A stretch of 64,000 nt of DNA, taken from the NCBI GenBank assembly GCA_963724365.1, contig CAVRUR010000010.1:62001-126000 (forward strand). Reading direction: 5' to 3'. The notes beneath the pieces were generated by a model. That model was given only the letters and a program-made list of their open reading frames with translations. It was not told the origin of the DNA and ran no database searches. The position numbers were made by a program, and so were the translations under genes. Below, piece after piece: positions 1 to 8,925 of the stretch; position 1 is the stretch's first letter, and every line of letters starts with the position of its first letter. Source of the DNA: JALORV01 sp963724365. Lineage in GTDB: Bacteria > Pseudomonadota > Gammaproteobacteria > Burkholderiales > Burkholderiaceae_F.

Positions 1-337
1 GGCGCTCCGCCCGGTCCGCGGTCGCGGCCTCGCGTGCCAGTGCATTCGTCGATTCACTGATTCCCTGGAGCCTCAGGGATAGTGACTGGGCCAGCGTGTC
101 CGTGTCACGATGCAAGGCGTCGCGCTGCAGGGCGCGATCTTCGTTCACCAGAAGGTAGGCGAGCCCGGCGCTGAGTGCGACGACGAGCGCAATCGCCAGC
201 AGCGGAACGAAGCGCGTGAAATCGACGCGTCGCGCGTTGGCGCGCGCCATGCGATCGAATGCGAGCAGGACCGCGTCGGGCGGCAGCGATGAGGCGGAGG
301 GGGAACGAATGGGATCCACGGCGCGAGGGCAGATCAT
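1..337 (-). CDS. Sensor histidine kinase, N-terminal part (partial)
   Basis: The minus strand is open from an ATG at 337 to the left edge, giving about 112 residues with no stop. After a short cytoplasmic N-terminus there is one clear membrane segment (around FVPLLAIALVVALSAGLAYL), followed by a helical, charged stretch rich in Asp, Arg and Ser as expected for a periplasmic or signalling-helix region. In Burkholderiales a PAS-type sensor kinase is commonly divergent from the pyruvate dehydrogenase operon, and that context is the main reason for the call. No catalytic domain lies inside the window, so a different membrane-anchored signalling protein is possible. A GTG at 319 is an alternative start. 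Confidence 0.5.
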   Translation of the reverse strand, partial: MICPRAVDPIRSPSASSLPPDAVLLAFDRMARANARRVDFTRFVPLLAIALVVALSAGLAYLLVNEDRALQRDALHRDTDTLAQSLSLRLQGISESTNALAREAATADRAER

Positions 338-549
338 CCCATCGGAACCCGGCGCGCATATTATCGAGAGCGTTTTCAGCCCCTTCCAGGTACGAAGGAA
401 GGGTACAGGGAATTCCGCATAGTAAAACGTGACACCATAATTTGAAAGATTTTGGCGATGCTGTTATCGTCGCCGTTCATTACAAGGCCGCGCCCATGTC
501 GCGAGGCCATTCGGTTTGATGAGCAGGACCCATCGATCAGGAGACAACG

Positions 550-3246
550 ATGTCCGCCATTCCCAAGGCTGCCAACGACGCCGACACGCTCGAAACCCAG
601 GAGTGGATCGATGCGCTCGAAACGGTGCTCGAACGCGAGGGTGCGCAGCGCGCGCACTTCCTGCTCGAGGCGCTGATCGACAAGGCGCGCCGTTCGGGTG
701 CGCACATTCCGTACTCGGCGAACACCGCCTACATCAACACGATTCCGCCGCACCTGGAGGAACACTCCCCGGGTGACCCGGTGCTGGAAGAGCGCATCCG
801 TTCCTACATGCGATGGAACGCAATGGCGATGGTGGTGCGGGCCAATCGCGGCGAAGGCGATCTCGGCGGTCATATCGCGAGTTACGCCTCGGTCAACACG
901 CTGATGGAAGTCGGGTTCAACCACTTCTGGCGTGCGCCGAATGCGGAGTTCGGCGGCGACCTCATCTATTTTCAGGGGCACTGCGCGCCGGGCGTGTATG
1001 CGCGCGCGTTCCTCGAAGGCAGGCTCACCGAGGAGCAGCTCGACAACTTCCGTCGCGATGTCGACGGCAAGGGCGTGACGTCCTATCCGCATCCAAAGTT
1101 GATGCCGGACTTCTGGCAGTTCCCGACCGTCTCGATGGGCCTGGGTCCGATCCAGGCCATCTACCAGGCGCGTTTCCTCAAGTACCTGCATGCACGTGGC
1201 ATCGCCAACACCGAAGGGCGCAAGGTCTGGGTGTTCTGTGGCGACGGCGAAATGGACGAGCCGGAATCGCTCGGTGCGATCGGTCTGGCCGCGCGCGAGC
1301 AGCTCGACAATCTGATCTTCGTCGTGAACTGCAACCTGCAGCGTCTCGACGGCCCGGTGCGCGGCAATGGCAAGATCATCCAGGAACTCGAAGGCGGATT
1401 CCGCGGTGACGGCTGGAACGTCATCAAGGTCATCTGGGGCTCGTACTGGGATCCGCTGCTGGCACGCGACGCCGAGGGCCGGCTGCTGCGCGTGATGGAA
1501 GACACCGTTGATGGCGAGTACCAGAACTTCAAGGCCAATGACGGCGCCTTCGTGCGGAAGAACTTCTTCGGCAAGGACCCCAAGCTGCTGGAGATGGTGT
1601 CGCGCATGACCGACGACGACATCTGGCGACTCAATCGTGGCGGGCATGACCCGCACAAGATCTACGCCGCCTTTGCAGCCGCAGTGAAGACCTCCGGGCA
1701 GCCGACGGTGATCCTCGCCAAGACCGTCAAGGGCTTCGGCATGGGCAAGGTCGGTGAGGGCAAGAACCCGACGCACCAGCTGAAGAAACTCGATACCGCG
1801 GCGATCCGGGAGTTCCGCGACCGTTTTGCAATCCCGGTGGGCGACGACAAGCTGGAGGCTGTCCCGTTCTTCAAACCCGACGCAAATTCGGCGGAGATGA
1901 AGTACCTGATGGATCGGCGCCGCGCGCTGGGCGGCTTCGTGCCGCAGCGCCGGCGCACGGCCGACGAGAAGCTTGCGGCTCCGACGATGGACGCGTTCGC
2001 CCCGGTGCTCGAGGCGACGGCCGAGGGCCGCGAGATCTCCACCACGCAGGCCTTCGTGCGCTGCCTGACACAGCTGGTGCGCGACAAGAGCGTCGGTCCG
2101 CGGGTCGTGCCGATCATTCCGGACGAGGCCCGCACCTTCGGCATGGAGGGCATGTTCCGCCAGCTCGGCATCTATTCCTCGCAGGGCCAGCTCTACGAGC
2201 CGGTCGACCGCGACCAGGTCATGTACTACCGCGAGGACAAGCAGGGCCAGATCCTGGAGGAAGGCATCAACGAGGCCGGTGCCATGAGTTCGTGGATCGC
2301 GGCGGCGACGTCGTACTCGACGAACAACCGCATCATGGTGCCGTTCTACATCTTCTACTCGATGTTCGGCTTCCAGCGGATCGGCGACCTTGCCTGGGCC
2401 GCTGGCGACATGCAGGCGCGCGGTTTCCTGCTCGGCGCGACCGCCGGTCGCACGACGCTGAACGGCGAGGGGCTGCAGCACCAGGACGGGCACTCGCACC
2501 TGATGAGCGCGACGATCCCGAACTGCATCAGCTATGACCCCACCTACGCGCATGAAGTGGCGGTGATCATTCAGCACGGCCTCAAGCGCATGGTGCAGGA
2601 CCAGGAAAACGTCTGGTACTACATCACCGTGATGAACGAGAACTACCCGCATCCGGGCCTGAAGAAAGGCCAGGAGGAGGGCATCCTGCGCGGCATGTAC
2701 CTGCTGCGCGAAGGACCCGCCGGCAGCGGCATGGGCAAGTCGATCGCGCGTGTGCAGTTGCTCGGCAGCGGAACCATCCTGCGCGAGGCGATCGCCGCGG
2801 CCGAGATGCTCGAGAAGGACTGGGGCGTGTCCGGGGACGTGTGGAGCGTCACCAGCTTCACGGAACTGCGACGTGACGGCATCGATGCCGAGCGCTGGAA
2901 CCTGCTGCATCCGACGGACAAGTTGCGCAAGCCCTTCGTGACCCAGCAGCTCGAACGCAGCGCCGGGCCGATCGTCGCGACGACGGACTACATGCGTCTC
3001 TTCGCCGACCAGATCCGGCCCTACATTCCGCGCGGGCGTGACTACCGCGTGCTCGGCACCGACGGCTTCGGACGCTCCGATACACGCACCAAGCTGCGCG
3101 AGTTCTTCGAGGTCGATCGCCGCTACGTCGTGATCGCGGCGTTGCGGTCGCTCGCGGACGAAGGCATCGTGCCGATCGCCAAGGTGGCGGAAGCGATCAA
3201 GAAGTACGGGATCGATCCGGCCAAGCGCAATCCCGTGACGGTCTGA
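550..3246 (+). CDS. aceE: Pyruvate dehydrogenase E1 component (homodimeric type)
   Basis: Thiamine-diphosphate enzyme that decarboxylates pyruvate and acetylates the lipoyl group of E2 in the cytoplasmic pyruvate dehydrogenase complex. The product has 898 residues, normal for the single-chain E1 of proteobacteria. The thiamine diphosphate/Mg motif is visible as GDGEMDE near residue 231 followed by NCNLQ near 259, and the C-terminus ends in the usual short basic tail. The ATG at 550 is preceded by a purine-rich ribosome site (CAGGAGA, seven bases away). It is the first gene of the aceE-aceF-BPH-lpdA run. A long open frame on the opposite strand is a composition artefact. Confidence 0.97.
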   Translation: MSAIPKAANDADTLETQEWIDALETVLEREGAQRAHFLLEALIDKARRSGAHIPYSANTAYINTIPPHLEEHSPGDPVLEERIRSYMRWNAMAMVVRANRGEGDLGGHIASYASVNTLMEVGFNHFWRAPNAEFGGDLIYFQGHCAPGVYARAFLEGRLTEEQLDNFRRDVDGKGVTSYPHPKLMPDFWQFPTVSMGLGPIQAIYQARFLKYLHARGIANTEGRKVWVFCGDGEMDEPESLGAIGLAAREQLDNLIFVVNCNLQRLDGPVRGNGKIIQELEGGFRGDGWNVIKVIWGSYWDPLLARDAEGRLLRVMEDTVDGEYQNFKANDGAFVRKNFFGKDPKLLEMVSRMTDDDIWRLNRGGHDPHKIYAAFAAAVKTSGQPTVILAKTVKGFGMGKVGEGKNPTHQLKKLDTAAIREFRDRFAIPVGDDKLEAVPFFKPDANSAEMKYLMDRRRALGGFVPQRRRTADEKLAAPTMDAFAPVLEATAEGREISTTQAFVRCLTQLVRDKSVGPRVVPIIPDEARTFGMEGMFRQLGIYSSQGQLYEPVDRDQVMYYREDKQGQILEEGINEAGAMSSWIAAATSYSTNNRIMVPFYIFYSMFGFQRIGDLAWAAGDMQARGFLLGATAGRTTLNGEGLQHQDGHSHLMSATIPNCISYDPTYAHEVAVIIQHGLKRMVQDQENVWYYITVMNENYPHPGLKKGQEEGILRGMYLLREGPAGSGMGKSIARVQLLGSGTILREAIAAAEMLEKDWGVSGDVWSVTSFTELRRDGIDAERWNLLHPTDKLRKPFVTQQLERSAGPIVATTDYMRLFADQIRPYIPRGRDYRVLGTDGFGRSDTRTKLREFFEVDRRYVVIAALRSLADEGIVPIAKVAEAIKKYGIDPAKRNPVTV

Positions 3247-3345
3247 TACCTGCCTGCGCGTGAACCATCGCGCGCGGGCAGTGAGCCTCTGACGATCCGC
3301 GCTGCTCCGCAGCGCAAGGACACCACCAACGAAAGGGCCACCGAC

Positions 3346-4999
3346 ATGGGCCAGCTCGTGGAAGTTCAGGTACCCGACATCGGCGACTTCAAGGACGTCG
3401 AGGTGATCGAGGTGCTGGTCAAGCCCGGTGATGCCGTGGCCAAGGAGCAATCGCTGATCACGGTCGAGAGCGACAAGGCCTCGATGGAGATTCCGTCATC
3501 CGCGGCCGGCATCGTCAAGGAGCTGCGGGTGAAACTCGGCGACAAGGTCGCCCAGGGCAGCCTCGTGCTCGTCCTTGAAGCCGCCAACGGGGCGGCCGCG
3601 CCGGCATCGACTCCGGCACCGGCACCGGCGGCCAAGGCGACTCCGGCGAAAGCGGCAGCGGCCGCTCCGTCCGCCGCAGCGCCGCGCCGCCGGGCCTATC
3701 GAGGTCGTCGTGCCCGACATTGGTGACTTCAAGGCCGTCGAGGTGATCGAGATCCTGGTCAAGCCCGGCGATTCGGTGACGCAGGAGCAGTCGCTGATCA
3801 CGGTCGAGAGCGACAAGGCCTCGATGGAGATCCCATCGTCGGCGGCGGGTGTCGTCAGGGAACTGCGCGTGAAAATCGGCGACAAGGTGTCGAAGGGCAC
3901 TCCGGTCGCGGTGCTCACAGGCACTCCGTCGACAGCATCGCCGACCGTGGCGGCCGCGCCGGTGACAGCGGTCGCGTCGTCGGCAGCACCGGTCGAGCCC
4001 AGGTCGACCGCTTTTGCCACCGAGATGGGCGCGCGGCCGCAACCGGTCGATCTCGGGCCGGCGCCAGGCGCCAAGCCGCACGCCTCGCCGTCGGTGCGCA
4101 AGTTCGCGCGCGAACTCGGTGTCGAGCTCACCCATGTGCGTGGCAGCGGGCCCAAGGGCCGCATCACGACCGACGACGTCCGGGACCACGTCAAGGGCGT
4201 GATGGCGGGCGGTGCACGTCCGGTCGCCGCGCCGGCTGCGGCCGCCGGCACGGGACTCGGACTCAACCTGCCGGCGTGGCCGGTAGTGGACTTCGCGAAG
4301 TTCGGCCCGATCGAGCGAGTCGAAATGTCGCGCATACGCCGGATTTCCGGTCCGGCGCTGTCGCGCAACTGGGTGACGATTCCTCACGTCACCAATCAGG
4401 AAGACGCGGACATCACCGACCTCGAGGCGTTCCGGGTCCAACTCAACAAGGAAAACGAGAAGAGCGGCCTCAAGCTGACGATGCTCGCCTTCCTGATCAA
4501 GGCCTGCGTGGCGGCGCTGAAGAAGTTCCCGGACTTCAACAGTTCGATCGACCCGGAGGGCGGCGCGATCATCCGCAAGAACTACTGGCACATCGGCTTC
4601 GCGGCCGACACGCCGCAGGGTCTGGTGGTGCCGGTCGTGAAGGATGCGGACAAGAAGGGCGTCTTCGAGATCGCGCAGGAAACGTCGGCACTCGCGGCCA
4701 AGGCGCGCGACGGCAAGCTCGGCCCATCGGACATGCAAGGCGGCACGTTCTCGATCTCCTCACTCGGCGGAATCGGCGGCACGTCCTTCACGCCGATCAT
4801 CAACGCACCGGAAGTGGCGATACTCGGAGTGTGCCGGTCGACGATGAAGCCGGTGTGGGACGGCAAGCAGTTCGTGCCGAGACTCATCCTGCCGCTGTCC
4901 CTTTCCTGGGATCACCGCGTTGTCGACGGAGCGGGCGCAGCGCGCTTCAACGTGATGGTGGCGCAGATCCTCGCCGACTTCCGTCGCGTGATGCTGTAG
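3346..4999 (+). CDS. aceF: Dihydrolipoamide acetyltransferase E2, frameshifted in the linker between its lipoyl domains
   Basis: E2 core of pyruvate dehydrogenase, which transfers acetyl from lipoyl-lysine to CoA. Domains in order: lipoyl domain 1 (about residues 5-75, ESDKASME lysine motif), an Ala/Pro linker, lipoyl domain 2, an E3/E1-binding domain (ASPSVRKFARELGV near 4086), and the catalytic domain ending with the active-site motif DHRVVDGA near 4910. As read, the frame opening at 3346 runs out at 3726, and the rest is open one base later from before 3710 to 4999. Removing a single base between about 3640 and 3705 restores one protein of about 550 residues, the normal length. Because the break lies in a low-complexity linker of an essential gene, a sequencing error is more likely than inactivation. 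Confidence 0.92.
3370..3576 (+). repeat. Lipoyl-domain coding repeat, copy 1 (in aceF)
   Basis: First of three highly similar segments of about 207 bases encoding a lipoyl domain; the others are at 3710-3916 and 5731-5937. The stretch from the ITVESDKASMEIPSS motif to the GDKV motif is nearly unchanged at both the DNA and protein level, which suggests recent duplication or gene conversion within the operon. Confidence 0.8.
3710..3916 (+). repeat. Lipoyl-domain coding repeat, copy 2 (in aceF)
   Basis: Second lipoyl-domain copy of E2, directly after the frameshifted linker. It shares the DFKxVEVIEVLVKPGD and ESDKASMEIPSS blocks with copies 1 and 3. The modified lysine is the K of DKAS. Confidence 0.8.
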
Positions 5000-5042
5000 C
5001 GGATCGGCCTGCTTCGATGATCAGACGCGCCGAGCCGCGCCG

Positions 5043-5633
5043 ATGACGACGATCGTGGTCGTCAAGAAGAAGGGGGAGATCGCGATCGCCTCGGATGCGC
5101 TCGTCACCTTCGGCGAGACGCGCCTGCCGCATGGCTACGAAATGAATGAAAAGATCTTCCGGGTGCACGATTCGTACATCGGCCTGGCGGGCAGTACCGC
5201 GCACTTTGCCGTGTTCGCCGAGGCGCTCAAGCACGTGGGCGACGATTGCCGGCTCGGCAGTCGCCAGGAGATCTTCAACACTTTCCAGCGCCTGCACCCG
5301 GTCCTCAAGGAGCGCTTCTTCCTCAATCCGAAGGAAGAGGACAGTGACCCCTACGAGTCGTCACAGATCACGGCGCTGATCGCCAATGCGAGCGGCATCT
5401 ACGGCGTCTACTCGTATCGCGAGGTCTTCAGCTTCGACCGTTTCTGGGGCATCGGGTCGGGGCGCAACTTCGCTCTCGGCGCGATGTACTCGTCCTACGA
5501 CCGCGTCGCGTCGGCACGCCGGATCGCGGAACTCGGCGTCAGGGCCGGTGCCGAGTTCGACAAGAGTTCCGCGCTGCCGGCGCGTGTATTCAGCATCAAC
5601 CAGGCGGCCGAGGGCGGTCGCGAGGACGCATGA
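5043..5633 (+). CDS. Betaproteobacterial proteasome homologue (BPH), Ntn-hydrolase peptidase subunit
   Basis: A 196-residue protein of the proteasome/HslV fold. After Met removal the N-terminal Thr would be the nucleophile (MTTIVVV), with Asp at mature position 17 (AIASDA), a Lys shortly after position 33 (MNEKIF) and a GIGSGRNFALGAM block matching the HslV-type GSG region. Length and pattern fit the BPH family described from betaproteobacteria, a self-compartmentalising tetradecamer distinct from HslV and Anbu. These proteins are often mislabelled as MFS transporters, but no membrane segment is present. The gene lies 43 bases after aceF and 73 before lpdA on the same strand, so it is probably co-transcribed with pyruvate dehydrogenase. 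No ATPase partner is nearby. Confidence 0.85.
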   Translation: MTTIVVVKKKGEIAIASDALVTFGETRLPHGYEMNEKIFRVHDSYIGLAGSTAHFAVFAEALKHVGDDCRLGSRQEIFNTFQRLHPVLKERFFLNPKEEDSDPYESSQITALIANASGIYGVYSYREVFSFDRFWGIGSGRNFALGAMYSSYDRVASARRIAELGVRAGAEFDKSSALPARVFSINQAAEGGREDA

Positions 5634-5706
5634 GCACGTCGACCGGGTGCAGGACGGCGTGCAATGACATACGCGGGCAGACCGCGCGCAGCGCAGGGGA
5701 GCAGAG

Positions 5707-7524
5707 ATGAGCCAGACCATGGACGTCGTGGTACCCGACATCGGCGACTTCAAGGAAGTCGAGGTGATCGAAGTACTGGTCAAGCCCGGGGACACGATCG
5801 CCAAGGAGCAGTCGCTGATCACCGTTGAAAGCGACAAGGCGTCGATGGAGATCCCGTCGTCAGTTGCCGGCGTCGTGAAGGAACTGGTCGTCAAGCTGGG
5901 TGACAAGGTCTCGCAGGGTTCGCTGGTGCTGCGGCTCGAGACAACTGCAAGCGACACCGCGCCAGCCGCGAAGGCAGCATCGGCCAAGAGTCCCGCCAGG
6001 AGCCCGGAGGCTGCGTCCGCTCCAACTCCGGCGCCGGCGGCGGCATCGGCTCCTGCGACAGCACCGCAGGCCGCCCGCTTTGACGGTGCGGCCGACGTCG
6101 AGTGCGATGTGCTGGTGCTCGGCGCGGGGCCGGGCGGCTACTCGGCAGCGTTTCGCGCAGCGGACCTGGGACAGAAGGTCGTCCTGGTGGAGCGTTACGC
6201 GGCGCTGGGCGGCGTGTGCCTGAACGTCGGCTGCATCCCGTCGAAGGCGCTGCTGCATGTCGCGGCGGTCATGGACGAGGCCGCCCATTTTGCCGGGCTC
6301 GGTGTCGAGTTCGGTGCACCCAAGTTGGATCTTGACAAGCTGCGAGCACACAAGGACAAGGTGGTCGGCAAGCTCACCGGCGGGTTGGGCGCCATGGCGA
6401 AGATGCGCAAGGTCACGGTCGTGCGCGGCTACGGCAGTTTCGTCGGACCCAACCACCTCGAGGTCGAACTGACGAGCGGCAATGCCCAGGACAAGACCGG
6501 GCAGAAACAGGTCGTCCGCTTCGGAGCCGCGATCATCGCGGCTGGCTCGGCGGCGGTGCGCTTGCCGTTCATGCCCGATGACCCGCGTGTCGTTGACTCC
6601 ACCGGAGCGCTCGGTCTGCGCGCCGTGCCGAAGAAGATGCTGGTCGTCGGCGGCGGCATCATCGGACTCGAGATGGCCACGGTCTACTCGTCGCTCGGCG
6701 CACGCGTCGATGTCGTCGAGATGCTCGACGGGCTGATGCTCGGTGCCGACCGCGACCTCGTCAAGGTCTGGCAGAAGATGAACACGCCGCGCTTCGACAG
6801 CATCATGCTGAAGACCAGGACGGTGTCGGTCGAGGCTGGGCCTGAGGGCCTGCTGGCCGCCTTCGAAGGGGAGTCGGCCCCGGCCGGGCCGCAGCGGTAC
6901 GACTTGATCCTGCAGTCGGTTGGTCGCACGCCGAATGGCAGGAAGATCGGCGCTGACAGGGCCGGCGTCGTCGTCAACGAGCGTGGCTACATTCCGGTCG
7001 ACAGCCAGATGCGGACCAACGTGCCGCACATCTTCGCGATTGGTGACATCGTCGGGCAGCCGATGCTGGCGCACAAGGCGGTGCACGAGGGCCACGTTGC
7101 TGCGGAGGTCATCGCGGGCCACAAGGCCCACTTCGATGCGAGTGTCATTCCATCGGTCGCATACACCGATCCGGAAGTGGCATGGGTCGGTCTGACCGAG
7201 GACGACGCGAAGAAAGCCGGTCGCAAGGTGAAGAAGGGTCTGTTCCCATGGTCGGCGTCAGGGCGTGCGATTGCCAACGGCCGCGACGAGGGCGTCACGA
7301 AACTGCTGTTCGACGAGGAGACGCATCGCATCGTCGGTGGCGGTATCGTCGGGACGCACGCCGGCGACCTGATCAGCGAGGTCGCGCTGGCGATCGAAAT
7401 GGGCGCCGACGCGGTCGACATCGGCCGCACCATCCATCCACATCCGACCCTTGGCGAATCGATCGGCATGGCTGCTGAAGTCGCTGAGGGAGCCTGCACG
7501 GACCTGCCGCCGCCGCGTCGCTGA
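5707..7524 (+). CDS. lpdA: Dihydrolipoamide dehydrogenase E3 with N-terminal lipoyl domain
   Basis: FAD-dependent enzyme that reoxidises dihydrolipoamide with NAD in the pyruvate dehydrogenase complex. The 605 residues comprise a lipoyl domain (residues about 8-77), an Ala/Pro-rich linker, an FAD-binding GAGPGGY motif, the redox disulfide in GGVCLNVGCIPSK, an NAD-binding GGGIIGLEMA motif and the C-terminal HPHPTLGES active-site histidine segment. Lipoylated E3 is typical of betaproteobacteria. It is the last gene of the dehydrogenase operon. Confidence 0.96.
   Translation: MSQTMDVVVPDIGDFKEVEVIEVLVKPGDTIAKEQSLITVESDKASMEIPSSVAGVVKELVVKLGDKVSQGSLVLRLETTASDTAPAAKAASAKSPARSPEAASAPTPAPAAASAPATAPQAARFDGAADVECDVLVLGAGPGGYSAAFRAADLGQKVVLVERYAALGGVCLNVGCIPSKALLHVAAVMDEAAHFAGLGVEFGAPKLDLDKLRAHKDKVVGKLTGGLGAMAKMRKVTVVRGYGSFVGPNHLEVELTSGNAQDKTGQKQVVRFGAAIIAAGSAAVRLPFMPDDPRVVDSTGALGLRAVPKKMLVVGGGIIGLEMATVYSSLGARVDVVEMLDGLMLGADRDLVKVWQKMNTPRFDSIMLKTRTVSVEAGPEGLLAAFEGESAPAGPQRYDLILQSVGRTPNGRKIGADRAGVVVNERGYIPVDSQMRTNVPHIFAIGDIVGQPMLAHKAVHEGHVAAEVIAGHKAHFDASVIPSVAYTDPEVAWVGLTEDDAKKAGRKVKKGLFPWSASGRAIANGRDEGVTKLLFDEETHRIVGGGIVGTHAGDLISEVALAIEMGADAVDIGRTIHPHPTLGESIGMAAEVAEGACTDLPPPRR
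5731..5937 (+). repeat. Lipoyl-domain coding repeat, copy 3 (in lpdA)
   Basis: Third copy of the lipoyl-domain segment, at the 5' end of lpdA and on the same strand as the two aceF copies. The sequence between the VPDIGDFKEVEVIEVLVKPGD block and the GDKVSQG block closely follows copy 1. Confidence 0.8.
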
Positions 7525-7555
7525 GCGCCTCCGAGGGAGTCGTCGATTGACGGAA

Positions 7556-8874
7556 ATGCCGGCGGTATCGACGACGCCGGGCGTCGTCATCCATCCGGAT
7601 GCGGGCGGCGCGATTGACGCTTCGCGGTGGCGTCGTACCCTTCGTGTTCAGACGAGTGCGGCCGTATTGGCTGCGCCGACAGAGACCACCGCATCGAGCA
7701 CAGATGGGCTTCCTCGAATTCCAGGCCGCCGGCGCACCGCCGGTACCGGCCGACATCTTCCCCGAGGGAGCGCAGCGCTGGTCCGATCCTGCCACTTGGG
7801 GTGGCCGGATCCCCGCGGACGGCACCCCGGTGCATCATCGAGGCGGGCCGGACCGTCGTGCTGGACCAGGACATCGACGTGGCCAGCCTCGATGTCGAGG
7901 GCACGCTGCTGCTCGCCACGCGCGACGCGAAAGTGCGAGCCGGATGGATCCTGGTCCATGGCAATGGACGGTTGGCCGCCGGCAGTCCGGAGCGGCCGTT
8001 CCGCCAGCAACTGAGTTTCACGCTGTGCGCCCGCGAGGGCGTGGTTTCGCACCCGGCGCTCGGCAGCAAGTTCCTCGCCGCGCTCGATGGCGGCACCATC
8101 GACCTGCATGGCGAGCAGCGCGCCTCCTGGGTGCCGCTCGGCAGCAGTGTCGCGCCGGGACACAACACGATCCGTCTGGCGCAGCCGGTGGACTGGCGCG
8201 TCGGTGAACGGGTTGCCATCGCCTCCGGCCACGATCACGCGTTGGTTGAAGAGCGCACGATTGTCGATGTCGGCGGCGACTGCATGACGCTGATGCTGGA
8301 CCGTGCGGTCGCCCATCGTCATCATGGCCAGCATGCGCCGCTGCTGCACATGCAGCCGGGCTCGATCGCGAAGGCGGTGCTGCTCGAACGAAATATCGTC
8401 GTCCAGGGCTGCGAAGAGTCGGAGCGCGCGAGCCAGGGCGGGTACTGCATGATCGCCAGTTCGCTTCAGCCCGGCACCGCGGGACGGCGTGCGATCGGAC
8501 GTTTCTCCGGTGTCGAATTCCGGCGCATGGGGCAGTTCAATCGTCCGGGCCGCTATCCGCTGCACTGGCATAACAACGGCGATGCGGCCGAAAGCTCCGT
8601 CAGCGGCTGCCTCGTGCAGCATTCCTACCAGCGCGGCATCGTCACGGTCGGATCGCGCCATGTGCGCATCTGCGGCAACGTCGTGCTCAAGCCGTACGGA
8701 CACGGCTATATCGTCGAAAGCGAGGACAACTCGCCGCAACTGGTCACGACCAATCTCGCGGTGCGCCCGCGCGTGGCGCGCTTTGCCGACAGCGCGATGC
8801 GCAGCTACTGCGAGCATCGGCCGCGGCCCTTCTGGATAGTCCGTTCACAGCCGGCGCGTCCGGCGGCGCACTAG
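7556..8874 (+). CDS. G8-domain / CEMIP-like protein with right-handed beta-helix, frameshifted N-terminal part
   Basis: The frame ending at 8874 encodes most of a G8 domain (IEAGRTVVLDQDIDVASLD, then LDVEGTLLL) and a following beta-helix region with the CEMIP/TMEM2-like signature GRYPLHWHNNGD and a VRICGNVV...GHGYIVESEDN stretch. The beginning of the G8 domain (RWSDPATWGGRIPADGTPV) is in the previous frame. One extra base near 7831-7834 separates them, and a second shift near 7700 is possible. The start is uncertain: ATG 7556 and ATG 7599 are candidates, without a convincing ribosome site. In eukaryotes related proteins depolymerise hyaluronan or bind sugars. The bacterial function is unknown and the C-terminus looks short. 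No signal peptide was recognised. Confidence 0.65.
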
Positions 8875-8925
8875 ACCTTCGACGCACCGGCAGTCGCTAT
8901 CATCCCGGCCGTTGCAAGGAAGGCA

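Noticed and set aside
376..3450. Open frame of 1024 codons antisense to aceE
   Set aside because: It mirrors aceE over its whole length, has no protein family character (His, Arg and Val rich) and no start signal. Long antisense frames are expected opposite strongly biased GC-rich codons.
5860..7131. Antisense frame of 423 codons over lpdA
   Set aside because: Shadow of lpdA with the same His/Arg/Asp-rich composition; no family match and no ribosome site.
7570..7589. Terminator after lpdA (GACGACGC/GCGTCGTC)
   Set aside because: The stem is real but lies inside a possible start region of the G8 gene and lacks a T run, so it is not called.
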